Assembly (NCBI GenBank): GCA_014529385.2
Contig: CM043969.1
Coordinates: forward strand, 15,749,446-15,813,445
DNA length: 64,000 nt
Source: Adiantum capillus-veneris
Taxonomy: Eukaryota; Streptophyta; Polypodiopsida; Polypodiales; Pteridaceae
Direction of reading: 5' to 3'
The position numbers and the translations under genes were made by a program. The notes beneath the pieces were generated by a model, which saw only the letters and a list, made by a program, of their open reading frames with translations, made no database searches and was not told the origin of the DNA. Shown here piece after piece: positions 52,918-63,815 of the stretch. Position 1 is the stretch's first letter. The number at the start of each line of letters is the position of its first letter.

Positions 52918-53756
52918 TGTGGGACCCATGTCTAACCTCACCATCCTATCTTATTGCAGTATTAGTGAGAACCACGATTAATTTGACAAACCATGGGACG
53001 AAGCTGACTCGACTAGTGCATAGAGGCTACAAGAGGTTGTCAATCTCTCGGAAGACAACTAACAACTCGCATCTAACTCAGGCTACAGTCAAGTGACTGA
53101 AATCACCAAAAGCCAATCGCTCATCGGTAAGAAAATCACATCCGTTACAGCATCAAATGACATCCATATGTAACGAAACTTCTAGGACAAGTTTATAAGA
53201 CCTAAGCACACATGCCTATGGTCTCAAACCCCACTTTAGGTCAAGTTCCAAAATCGCGATTATTAACAGCAGTGGATTTTTGACCTAGTCGTTTTCGACC
53301 TTGAATGCATCTAAATGCTTAGAAATGATGCCCCAATACCCCACCTATGCTTAGTTTTCATTTTAAAAATATAAATTCCTAGTTATGATGAAATTAGGCC
53401 GTGGGTCGGCGACGCCAAAAGCTACAAAATACTGTGAATGGCTTACGTCAATGCGTAGAGCTCTTACCTGCGGTTGCAATGCAACAAACACATTCGCAAT
53501 GTGACAACTAGAGAGGTAGTAGGAAGCGCGAGAAGGAGAGAAATGAGTGTCGTTAGCTCACACTATGCATTTCTTATCCAAAAACATAGAAAAAAATTAC
53601 AAAAATTGGCTTTTATACCTTAGCCAAGGTTTTTGGGTGGTCAAAAGTAATAATCTGGAGTTCTACCAAAGCTGGAAATTGAATGGCTGATACAACTTGA
53701 AAGCTTGTAGCCCCGGCTCATTAATTACAAAGTTTACCAAGAACATAGGAGTTACA
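52918..53756 (-). repeat. Gypsy-C1 5' LTR
   Basis: Plus strand TGTGGGACCC to AGGAGTTACA, about 839 bp. A TATA-like box reading GGTATAAAAGCC on the minus strand is at about 53608-53620. A palindrome half-site (ATCGCGATTATTAAC) lies at 53254-53269. The part 52918 to about 53345 is an inverted homologue of the Gypsy-C2 LTR (55998-56432), which supports the inner boundary; the outer end is inferred. Confidence 0.65.
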
Positions 53757-54180
53757 ATATTCGCGATTTATCAAAATAATATTTTTTTTACAAGGAGAAC
53801 TCCGAAAAATGGTGTCCGCGTTAGCTTGCTGATAACATACTAGCATGGGAAATATTAATGAAGTACTCAAGGAATTATTTGCTGATAGATTTGGAATTAA
53901 AAGGCAGCAAATATGAGAGGGTAGCATGATGGAACATTGGTTTTCCTGTTGTAGTCCACTCAAGGTGCATAGGTGGAAGCAAAAAAGAGTGTCTAATGCA
54001 TATGTCCAATGATGGGACATCCTATTAATGCATACATAGAAATGCATGGAAAACAATATGTTGTGCCACAAAGATATTGAGGGGTTATTCAAAAAGATGG
54101 TGTAGCTATAAAAGAATATGACATGGCTTTGCAAGATGGCACCCCTTTAAGAGTTGTTTTCGTTGACGAGGATATGTGCT
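53757..54180 (+). other. Unassigned stretch with coding-like remnant
   Basis: Between the C1 LTR and the Gypsy-D remnant. The plus strand can be read as MGNINEVLKELFADRFGIKR, then in another frame MGHPINAYIEMHGKQYVV, a stop, GVIQKDGVAIKEYDMALQ and DGTPLRVVFVDEDMCSHLT. This looks like decayed protein sequence, but I do not recognise the family. It may be part of another retroelement ORF. Low confidence. Confidence 0.3.
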
Positions 54181-55997
54181 CTCATCTTACTATGCACTGT
54201 GCGTGAGTGTTGGACTCTACGACACTCCACCAATTGTAAGTTAATAGACTTTGACTCTTATACTCATCTCATCCGGCCAGCATGAGCGACATGACTTAGG
54301 TATGCTCAACTCTTCTAGCTTGAGCGTAAGCCTAATAACTACAACTCTTAGCACAGAGTTTAATATGACATGAAGCTTTGGGACTAATGCTTTGCTCATT
54401 TTATGGCTCAGCAGAGCCGACTCTAACTATGCCAAAGAGTGTTTTTTGCACCTTGGCGACTTGACTTTTCACATTCTTGTGCTTACTACAAACATTTCTT
54501 CAGGTAAAAGTAAGCTTGAATCCTCAAAAAGAGGATTAGTGAAGGACCAAGTCGTCATTGAAGGTTTCTTTTGCAATACATGTTTTATCTTTTTTGACTC
54601 TACATTCTCATTGGTTGGGTTGTCCTTCTTTGACTGTGAAGACTCCATTATCTGTTTGATTCTCCAATTGGGCCTATTGATAGGAGTCTTTGATGTTGTT
54701 GTAGGCCTTTGTTGACTGTCGACTTTTGGCCTTTGACTAGGAGCATTGAAAGACTTAGGAATCCAAATTTTTTGATGACCTTTGTATCTTCTTTGTTGAC
54801 TTTGTTGAGCTCTAGGTCTTGTTGAGATCTTGAGATCTTCATGCAGTTTTGGTGTAGTTTCAGTTGACTTGTGGTTGACTAGTAGCCAAATCTTTGTATA
54901 GCCTGTGTAGAATCCTTGTCCAAGAGAAACATTCTTTGAGATTTGTCTTTGTTCTGTATTCTCTTGAGAGTTGTGGTTGACTTTAGCATCTCTCAATGTT
55001 GTTCTATTGTATACCTGCTTCTTAGGTATCCTAGGATAATGTTGAGGTTGATACCTTGTGGGCCTTGACGTTGCTTCATATGCTCTAACCTGCAGTTTTG
55101 GTACCCATATCTGTCTGTTACCTCCATAGTACTCCTATTCTTTTAAGCTCCATTGTGATGCTATCCATCCCATGTGTTTGTCTTTCTGTATTGATTTTTC
55201 GTCTTTAATCCAAACCGGATCATTGACTTTGATTAAACTGCTCTGAACAAACACTTGCTTGATTTTCCTTTGCTTTTTTGAGTACCTTGGTTGATATATC
55301 TTTGTTTTTCTGGGTGTCTCCTTAGAGGTTTCAATTGGCTCAGCACTTGACTCGAAATTTTGAAATCCTAACTTGCTTGACAAAGCTGATCCATGAGGTT
55401 TCTTTGATATAGAGGCATATGCTGTCATACCTCTTTGCTAATTGGTGGAAGGTCCACTTTAGCTTTACCTTTGTCTGCAAGATTTGTCTTTGATTTATGT
55501 GACTTTTGTAACTCTGAATCTAACATCAACGGTACATGTAAATATTGCTGGCTACCTCTTTGAGAAGAGGGTATTAGCATTGTATCTTCTTTGTAGGCCT
55601 TGTGTTGGTCTAACCACTGATGTCCAAGGATGACATCTGCAAGAATTTCCTTTGAAGGCTTTACCTGAAACTTCACGTGCTCTTCATGATTCTGGATGCT
55701 AAGGGTAGCAACCATTTTTTTTTTACCTGTATGCAAACCTAGCATTGTTTTGCTATTATGTTTGCATAGAGTAATCTCTAGAATGCTTTGAATGTTGTCT
55801 GCAACCATATTGCACTTTGCTTCTTTATCCAGTAGAGCATTACATCTGACACTTGCTCCTTTTGTATTGCTGAGAACTATAGCTATTGTCATTGTTGGTT
55901 CTATTGAAGATCTTTGTTCTGCTTTTATTATGGTCTCATCTTGATCTAATTGTATCTCGTTGGAGGGTAGCTTGAGACTATGATTTCCAATCTGAAT
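54181..55997 (-). pseudogene. Gypsy-D remnant: second-protease domain and IW(V/I)PK tail
   Basis: Minus-strand segments 55892-55425, 55428-55135 and 54996-54469. The first has a retropepsin-like outline (CNALLDKEAKCNMVADNIQ, where DTG has become DKE, and later ILADVILGHQWLDQH). The later parts carry IWVPK (about 55100) and IWIPK (KKIWIPKSFN-like, about 54760). The stretch before Met 55892 (NHSLKLPSNEIQLDQDETI) recalls the entry to PR2 in C1 and C2. RT and integrase are absent. The remnant is cut at 55997 by the Gypsy-C2 LTR. The active-site change suggests the fold can persist without catalysis, or is simply decay. Confidence 0.6.
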
Positions 55998-56432
55998 TTA
56001 AGCATAGGAGGGATATTGGGACATCATTGCTAAGCATTTAAGTGCATTCTAGGTCAAAACTGACTAGGTCAAAAATCCACTATTGTTAATAATTGCGATT
56101 TTGGTACTTGACCTAAAGTGGGATTTGAGACCATAAGCATGTGTGCTTAGATTTTATAAACATGCCGTAGAAGTATAATTAGTTTTGGATTCCATTTGAT
56201 GCTGTAACGGATATAATTTGTTTGCCGATGAGCGATTGGCTTTTGATGATTTCAGTCACTTGAGTATAGCTTGAGTTAGATGCGAGTTGCTTGTTGTTTT
56301 CCAAGAGATTGTCAAACTCTTGTAGCCTCTATGCACTAGTGGAGTGAGCTTCGTCCCAGGGATTGACAATATAATTGTGTTTCTCGCTAAATCTGCAAAA
56401 AGATAGGAGTGAGGTTAGACACCCGTCCCACA
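55998..56432 (+). repeat. Gypsy-C2 5' LTR, 5'-truncated
   Basis: Ends CCCGTCCCACA next to the primer-binding site and is inversely homologous to the inner part of the C1 LTR (52918-53345). The outer roughly 400 bp, including the TATA region, are missing and Gypsy-D coding sequence abuts instead. A palindrome half-site (TTAATAATTGCGATT) lies at about 56086-56100. Confidence 0.75.
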
Positions 56433-56434
56433 TT

Positions 56435-56451
56435 TGGCGCCGTTGCCGGGG
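56435..56451 (+). other. Gypsy-C2 primer-binding site (tRNA-Asp type)
   Basis: TGGCGCCGTTGCCGGGG followed by ATC, matching the remembered tRNA-Asp 3' end over 20 bases. Confidence 0.88.
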
Positions 56452-58395
56452 ATCAAAGAGACCTAAACTAGAGGAAAACACGAGCGTCTTGTAGAGTTAT
56501 CCTTTAACTTCCTCTAGGATCTCATAGAGTAAAAAATTTCTTTTAGAAATCGCATAGCTTAAGATTGTCATCTTTTGCTATGTAGAGGTAGCTTGGAGGT
56601 AAGTTGTACTTGCTGAGTGCCTTTAGGATTGTAGGATTGTAGAACTAGAGTAAAATTTTGAGAATGACTGATAAACATAACAAGTTTTAAGATCAATGCT
56701 CAAGAAACCATAAAAAACAAGAAAATGAGTGTTTGTGGACACTTTCCACAACCCCATTGCATGAGTACCTAGGAGTAGGGTAAGTAGGATCCGAGGTGGA
56801 TTTCAGAACATTTCTCTCTTTGAAAGAATCATTGTGAGTTGTTATTTGAAGTTGTAGAATTTCAGGTCTACGTCTAGAAATAGCACAAAAAGACTCCAAA
56901 CCACTCAATCCGACTTGAGAGTATGCTTAAAAGTTGTATGAACCGGTGGGTAAGCTCAAGGACACATTGAGGTAAAATTTCACGAGTTTGCAAAAACTCA
57001 GATTATTTACTTTTTATTGACATTTTAGACAAAATTAATTTTTTACCTGATTCCTAGGATTAAATTAACTCATAAAAAGACTTTCCATGAAAAAAGTGCA
57101 AAAAATGGTTCATTTTAAGCCTAAAGTAAATAATCATGATTATCTAATTTCAGCTCAAAACTGACCAAGGTTGATACCAGTGACTCATTGCATGTGTACA
57201 AACAACTTTTGTAAAGGCAGAAAAGATTTGGATCACCAAACTGGCAAAAAACTGGGTAAAAAACTAAAGTTTTGACTTTTGGGAACTTGAGTGTAAATTG
57301 GGAAAAAAATTGTCCAAACTCAATGAAATTTGATTCATAGGCTTATATTGATGTGATAGACATGTGTACATGCTCACTTGACCAAAAAAATGCAAAAAGT
57401 TGCCAGTTGTAAATAATCACAATTATTTACATCTGCCCCAGCATACCACTTTTTTACCATGTTGTTATAAGCCCACAAACCAAATATGGTAAGATTTGGA
57501 TCATTGGATTGAAAACTGTGACCAAATTTGCAAAGTTAGTCTACGGACAGAAAACGGATGACCATTTGAACAAAAATAGTATAAACTTGATGAAACTTGG
57601 CTAGAGACCTTAAGTTGAGGTGCTTAACAGACCTGTGTCAAGGTTGGAACAAAATCTTGCAAAAAATTATCTAGAGTAAACAATCACAATTATTTATATC
57701 TTCTTCAAAAATTGACAATCTTGCATATTTGAGCATACCACAAGGTCAAGCATAAAATGTAGACCACACAAATCAATTTTAGTGAAATTTGGATCACAAA
57801 AGTGAGACACAAGCCAGATTCTTGAATCAGAGTCCGCGGACACGAAACAATTGATAAAGTTGAACATATTTTGTCCAAACTTGTTGAAACTTGTCCAAGG
57901 ACCTTCACAAGTTGTATACTTGGCAAACCAAGCCAAAAAGTGTAAAAAATTGATAAAAGTAAATAATCGCAATTATTTATTACTGCAACACAGAGACACC
58001 CATTTTGACTTTTGAACTTGTAGAGTGTAGACCAGCATAATACAAAGCCACCGGGCAATTTTGGGTTCAATCGTATCCAAATTGGTACATGTTCACTCAG
58101 TTTCCAGGTTGCAGATTAATCCTTTGATTTTTGCCAAAATCAAGTATGAAAATCTCAACTGCTGACTAAAATAGCTTGCATTGAAGTGCTACACATAAAC
58201 CAATCACAATAGTTAGCAAAAACTATACTGTGTTTGTGAAAGAATAGCTAACTTGATCAAATTGATACAGGAATCAAGTTGCAGACGAGGAATCGGCAGC
58301 TTGATAGAAGTTGCAATCAAGTCAAGTCAAGTGGAAGAAATTGACAACAAGTCAACCCAAAGGTAAGTACTCTATCTAGGGCTTCATAAGTCTTT
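56452..58395 (+). repeat. Gypsy-C2 leader with four family-C palindromes
   Basis: Copies at 57126-57147 (CATG core), 57409-57430 (CACA core), 57675-57696 (CACA core) and 57959-57980 (CGCA core); start spacings 283, 266 and 284 bp; a half-site near 57006. All have lost the perfect CGCG by transitions, but arm sequence GTAAATAATC/GATTATTTAC is still clear. A line like TTGATGAAACTTGG recurs between copies (57588, 57878). Non-coding otherwise. Confidence 0.85.
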
Positions 58396-61300
58396 ACGAA
58401 CCTTAGATCTGGTCGTGTACTAGAAAATCAGGGCATATTTGGAGAAACCTCTAGTAGAGTGTCCACTGAAGAAAGCGTGAATCAAGGCAATTTATTGCAC
58501 ACTATCCTTGAATAAGTCTCAGACACTTTTTCCGATTCAGCATCTGAAATGTCTTCTTATTTGACTCACTCAAAAACCGAAACAACAATGCGCTATAAGC
58601 TCTCCTTTTTATATGACTAATCGCCATGGAGCTCAGGTTTACCTGGATCCTAATGAAGAGTACGCTATTTTCATTGATGACCATGGTATTGAGTTCGAAG
58701 AAGAAATTAGGGCAAACAAACAAGAAAAAATGTACATAGATAGAAACAAAACTCAGTATTTACAAGTCAAAAACCTTGACGTGATAGACAAATGGGGATT
58801 AGAAGTAAATACCATAGTTCCAGATATGGCTGCAAAAGAAGGACCACCAACTTTAGAATTCGAGGGATACGATCAAGTTGATTTGAAGCCTTTGAAACGG
58901 TTAGTACGGATAATCCTAGGATCGGAGTCTATTGTTGGGAGGATAGAAATGTAAAAGATCTTCTGTGGACTTCGCATGCCAAATCAGGACAACTAACGCC
59001 CATGAAGATCATCTATATCTTCAAGATCAAAGATAAGGGATCAACACATCTACCAACCTACCTGTTTAGGGATTGTTATAACAACAACTTCGTTATGATG
59101 ACTCTTGAGGAGGTGGAACAAACCAAATATGAAGGGTATTCCATAAGATATTGGATATTGGGCCAAGGACCAGAAACTATTTCAAGAGATGAATACCGTG
59201 AGAGATTCTCTGAGAGTAATGTAAAGAAACCAGAAACCAGAAACCACCTCATCATGCAGAAAATCGGGTGACACTAAAGCCATTCTAGGGCTACATGAGT
59301 CACTATTTCCAACAAACTGGTTTGAAGGACTCGGAACAGGACCAACTACCAGGAGACTGAGAGTTGAACCAATTAGACGTGTCATACCAGTTGATTTTCA
59401 AAAATGGGTCAAAAAATATAGTGGATCAAGGGATCCATACGACCACTTAGCAAGCTTTAAGCAAGTGCTAAGAGCAGAATGCATATTCGATTTCCATACT
59501 CAATTCAAGGAGTTTGGAATGACATTAGAAGGAAAAGCATTTACATGGTTTCAAAACATTCCACCAAGGTCAATCATGGACTTGAACACATTAGTTCAAG
59601 GATTTGTAGGTGCTTGGTCCAAAACGGGGATCAAACACAATATGGTAGCTCAAATCCACAGCGTTAAACAGAAACAAGGTGAGTCTGTTAGGGATTGTGC
59701 AACTCGAATGAAACAATACATTGCCAGATGCCCAGAGCTAGAGATACCTACAGAAGAACGACTAGTATCATTATTTCTAGAGGGACTACTAAACAAAGAA
59801 CTCTCATGCTATACTCTATAGCAAGAAGTATACAACCCTAGAAAAGTGTGTGTCAGATGCTATTTACTTAGGAGACAATTACGATATTTTCAACGAATAA
59901 GATGTCCCTAAGGATAACCAAAGTGAGAAAAAAACATCCACTAAACTAGCTCAAGTGGGAACGGTTGTTGTAGCACCACTTTCATCCATAGAAGACAGGC
60001 TCAAAAGGATGAATGACATGATGAATAACATGCAAAAAGTACCTATGAGGGGACCAGGGCAAGGGATACCTCAATAGGGACAACCAATTAGACATCAGAA
60101 ATGGTGTGCAATTGAGGAAAAATGGACCAACCATGAGACCAATGAGTGCTACTACCGACCAACGTATGATGGGAATGTTCAGTACGTGCCCATGAGGTCA
60201 CAAGGACAACCCATGTACAGATATCAGCCCAACATGGCACTAGCTCAAAGATCATCGATGGGTATGGAGAGACCTCAACCCATGCTGGGTCAACAACCTC
60301 TGTATCCAAGACATAATGTAGTACATGCATTCAGAAGGAGTCATAGATGAACAAGCACTAGTGCCTGTTACACCCTATGCTGAGCCTAGTCCCTGAGCCT
60401 AGTCCATCTACATTAATGGTAGAAGGAGATTAGTATAATTCACATCCACCACCAACAGAAGAACCTGTTATGTATGCTCCACCAGAAATGTATTATGTGG
60501 CTAATCAAGGTGTTAGACCTCCTATGGTAAGACCCATGATTAAACCAAGAACATGAAACTATCATAACTATGGTGCAGATGATCATTGGAAAAATGAATG
60601 CCATGAGCCTGACAAGAACCTCAAGCCAGTTGAAGCTTATTGCATACAATGTTGCAAAAAGGGAGTACACTTCCCGGAAGATTGTCCTAAAAATCCTTTA
60701 AACAAGGGTAAAACAGTAGTAAACGTAGTCCAAGTGATACCTAGTAGCTCATCTAAGAGTGAAGTGATTGTTCTAATCAAGGTAATCACTAGAGCCCAGG
60801 ATAAGAAAAAAAAACATAACTCCTCTGATGATTCGGATAATACAAAAGCTGCCTCTCAAAAGACCAAAAGAAGCAAAAGCAAAAGATATGAGATGAGAAG
60901 ATAGAAACAACGGGCTGAAATCGAGGAGAAAGCAAAACAACTATTCTAGGAAAAGGTGAAAGAAACTGGAAGCGAAATCAAGGAAACCACCGTGAAATCT
61001 GGAGGATCAATTTTGGTTGATAAAATTTTTGAGCCTATTAATGCAGCCTTGGAAGCCTACCAAGCAGGACTTAAAGTAGACCAAAACATGGAAAACAAAT
61101 GGAAAAACTATCCTTCTCCAAACATGGAAGCAGTGAAGCTTGAAGCTTATCAAAATTTGGTAAGAATCACGCAAGAAGTGCTATAAAAACAAAACCCAAG
61201 CTCAAAAGTATGGCAAAACTTGAAGAGCTTGTGGTAAGAGACAATCAAGAAAAATCCAAAGTGGTGGTATAACCCCACATTGAAACAAAAGAGCCAGATC
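58396..61300 (+). pseudogene. gag: Gypsy-C2 gag, start codon lost
   Basis: The start reads ACG (58396-58398) where C1 has ATG, followed by NLRSGRVLENQGIFGETSSR. Segments: 58613-58954 (NRHGAQVYLDPNEEYAIFID), 59002-59271 (DKGSTHLPTYLFRDCYNNN) and 59465-59821 (capsid: FHTQFKEFGMTLEGKAFTWF, TGIKHNMVAQIHSVKQKQG). Near 60555 the knuckle has Tyr for Cys twice (NYHNYGADDHWKNEC). A linker follows (GGSILVDKIFEPINAALEAY, 60956-61186). Multiple stops and shifts; non-functional. Confidence 0.8.
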
Positions 61301-62430
61301 TTATAGTGTCGGACAATGAAGATTCCTTAGACGGATTTCCATTCGTAGAGGAAGACTGGCCAGGAAACTTATGGGAAAAAGTTAGAGAGATCAATGATGG
61401 GAGCCTAACTCTAAAGTGAGATCCTATAGAGGAAGTTTGGTTAGACAATCTACCTTCTGATATGGACATGGATGTACAATCCTTGTATGGAGATTGCAGA
61501 TCTGAAGCTTCAGGATTGTCTAAACCATTGACCTTGAAAACATTACCCTCTTACTTGGGAGATAACAAAGATGAATCCATAGTGTGTAAGACCACTCAAG
61601 TCAAAAGAGCGAAACAGACCCTAGAAGTAGACAACATCCATTCAATCATGTCTACACCCATCCAATGCACTCTTACTTTGGGAGACTATTCAAAATCAGA
61701 CCATATTTATGGAATGATCTACAAAAAACCCTAGAGAAGGTGGGGATAACGGGGCTCATCCCAAAAAATCTGGGAAAATTGAAAAACAAAATGGATAACA
61801 AAGAAATTCGATCTATTCCAATGAACAAAGATGGAGAATACTACAAAGGGGAAGAAGGAAACACCACCCTTCTAGTGAAATATAATGGCATTGAAACCAT
61901 GGAAATACTGGATAGTGGAGTAGGCATAGCCATAGCCACGAAAGCAGTATAGGAATCCTGGGGACAAGCAGCCACCATTAGACAAACTCAAAATGATATT
62001 GGGAAGACCTTTCATGCGATAGGTATAACTCATCCAAGTTTGGGGAAACAACTATTTGTACTTGAAGCAAGTGGGATCTATAACAAGGGTTAATCTAAAA
62101 GGTCACACTTATAGAGATGTCATGAAAATGCCCATACAAGAGTTTGATTCAGTATCTTTGTCTGAAACTAAGCTTCCATTGTGGTTGAACAAAGACACTC
62201 CCTATATGGATGTGCAGAGCTTCATAATAAGGGAGCTTAATGTATCTTAGAAAGGGATTGCACATATGAAGCCTATGTACCTGAACCCTTTCCAGAGCAT
62301 TTGTTTGAGCCATTTGAGTGGACTCAAATTTTAGCGACAATGGATGTATGTGTGAATACGTCTATGCCTACTCAATTTTGCAATGAGGATGGCTATGACA
62401 TAAATCCCATCCAAATGATTTCAACCATCT
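61301..62430 (+). pseudogene. Gypsy-C2 protease PR1, internally deleted
   Basis: LKTLPSYLGDNKDESIVCKTT, then MEILDSGVGIAIATKAV (about 61900-61950) with catalytic DSG. Shortly after, at about 61992, it jumps to MILGRPFMR: some 70 residues between the two protease motifs are missing compared with C1. Downstream GSITRVNLKGHTYRDVMKMP and FEWTQILATMDVCVNTS match the C1 linker up to NPIQMISTIYVKD. Confidence 0.72.
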
Positions 62431-63360
62431 ACGTTAAAGATGTATCTCCCAAGTAGAGCAGTTAAGATGTCCACCCTAGGTGGTGAACCAATGGCTAATT
62501 GGATTAGTGGATGTCATTTAAAGAAGTACAATCTACCACTAACCAATGAATTGCTAGAAAGAATGCATGGAGCCAAGCAAAGAAAGATAAATGACAGCAG
62601 GTTATTGATGAAGCCCAAGAGGAAGCTCAGCTTTGGGCACTCAAAAGAAAAGTTTCTCTCAAGAATCAACAAATACCTTTTCCCATCAACACTCTGGAAA
62701 TAGCTGACCGACAATGGGAATTGCAGAAAGATGTAGTGTCAACAGATGATGATGGTTAGATGGAATGGACCTTCGCATCAAAGTACAACTCAACAATCAT
62801 AGCACAAATGCATTGGTCGACACAAGAGCTCGAGTAAATGCAGTCAGTTATTCCACGTACAAGAAAGCAAAAAGTCAGTATCTGACAACAAGAATAGCGA
62901 TTATCAAAGGATGCAATAAGAACCCAACACCAACATTGGGAGTAGTCAACTTGAATGTGATAGTACAAGGATGTTCATGTCTTCATCAGTTTGTGCTTTC
63001 CAGATGAACACATGAATGAGATGATGATTCTTGGAATTCCCTGGATGTGAACCTACAAGGCAGTACTAGATTGGGATACAAATCAGCTCAAGCTATCACC
63101 TAAAGGCGGACAACTCATTGTTCCAATTGCACCAAGTAAGGAGGAATGGAAAGGAAATTACCAGCAAAGCAAACCACAAAGTAATCAATTTATTCCATCC
63201 TATCAACAAGCAAATGCTACAAGTAGCATGCAAGGAGTCATACAAATTTGGGTACCGAAAGCACAGCTTAAGGACAAGCCGATTCAAATCTGGGTGCCCA
63301 AAACATCATCGACAATACCAAGATGGTTCCAAAGGTCAAAACACAAAAACAATCATCTTC
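62431..63360 (+). pseudogene. Gypsy-C2 integrase end and second protease (PR2)
   Basis: Directly after the PR1 linker comes SPSRAVKMSTLGGEPMANWI and SGCHLKKYNLPLTNELLERM, the very end of integrase in C1. A shifted frame follows: IDEAQEEAQLWALKRKV, LEIADRQWELQKDVVSTDD, MDLRIKVQLNNHSTNALV, then DTRARVNAVSYSTYKKA (DTR for DTG), and MMILGIPWM. IWVPK occurs twice at about 63244-63300. The inferred PR2 active site is inactivated by Gly to Arg, while the second motif keeps the Gly lost in C1. Confidence 0.72.
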
Positions 63361-63815
63361 GAGTAAGGAACCTAACATGAAATGGATTTGGAAGAAAAAG
63401 GAGCACTTATCTTCTTCGCAAACTGGAAAACCAATCAAGCAATGGAGACTTAAGTCTCAAAAACCTCAACCACACCATGATGACCAAGACAAACCAAGAT
63501 AGGCAGGTAAAAACAAAAACTTGACAGCAATCACTGTTGATACCAAAAGCTCAAAAAATTAGCGTGCTAAAGCATCCTGATGGCACAATCAAGCAAAGAG
63601 CACACAAACTACAAGATTTGCTCTTTGGAAGACAACATCGGAAACCCTTGAGCTAATTACTCAAGACCCAAATCTTGCATAGTATATTGGTTTGAACTGC
63701 ATTGATCTTCAAAGCATGGTAGAGCCAACCAAGGCTATGCATAGACACGATTGTTCAACCCATGCACACAGTCGTCCCGGAGTACGCCATCTAGGAGGGG
63801 TGGAAGGACACTAAG
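63361..63815 (+). pseudogene. Gypsy-C2 pol tail C-terminus
   Basis: Broken frames with KWIWKKKEHLSSS-like Lys/Trp-rich sequence and QAISVLKHPDGTIKQRAHKL, ending LNCIDLQSMVEPTKAMHRHD, CSTHAHSRPGVRHLGGVEG and a stop at about 63811. The purine run CTAGGAGGGGTGGAAGG (63791-63807) encodes the last residues, as in C1 and B. Confidence 0.65.

Larger units (their letters stand above)
31250..53756 (-). mobile_element. Gypsy-C1: Ty3/gypsy with dual protease, interrupted by TRG-1
   Basis: Minus-strand order: 5' LTR (53756 to 52918), primer-binding site, leader with family-C palindromes, gag (split by TRG-1 at 41884-50317), PR1, RT-RH, two zinc-finger modules, integrase, PR2, IWVPK tail, 3' non-coding DNA with palindromes, and ORF-X cut at about 31250 by Tat-1. 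It matches Gypsy-B domain for domain but is clearly a different family. All frames carry stops or shifts, so it is not autonomous now. Confidence 0.82.

Noticed and set aside
53721-54134. Minus-strand 137-codon frame as a gene
   Set aside because: Composition is Ser/Leu/Cys-rich antisense-like with no domain; the plus strand reads more convincingly as a decayed protein.
4705-56451. tRNA-Asp-like sequences at five places
   Set aside because: Only the 17-20 nt complementary to the tRNA 3' end is present, next to LTR ends. They are primer-binding sites, not tRNA genes.
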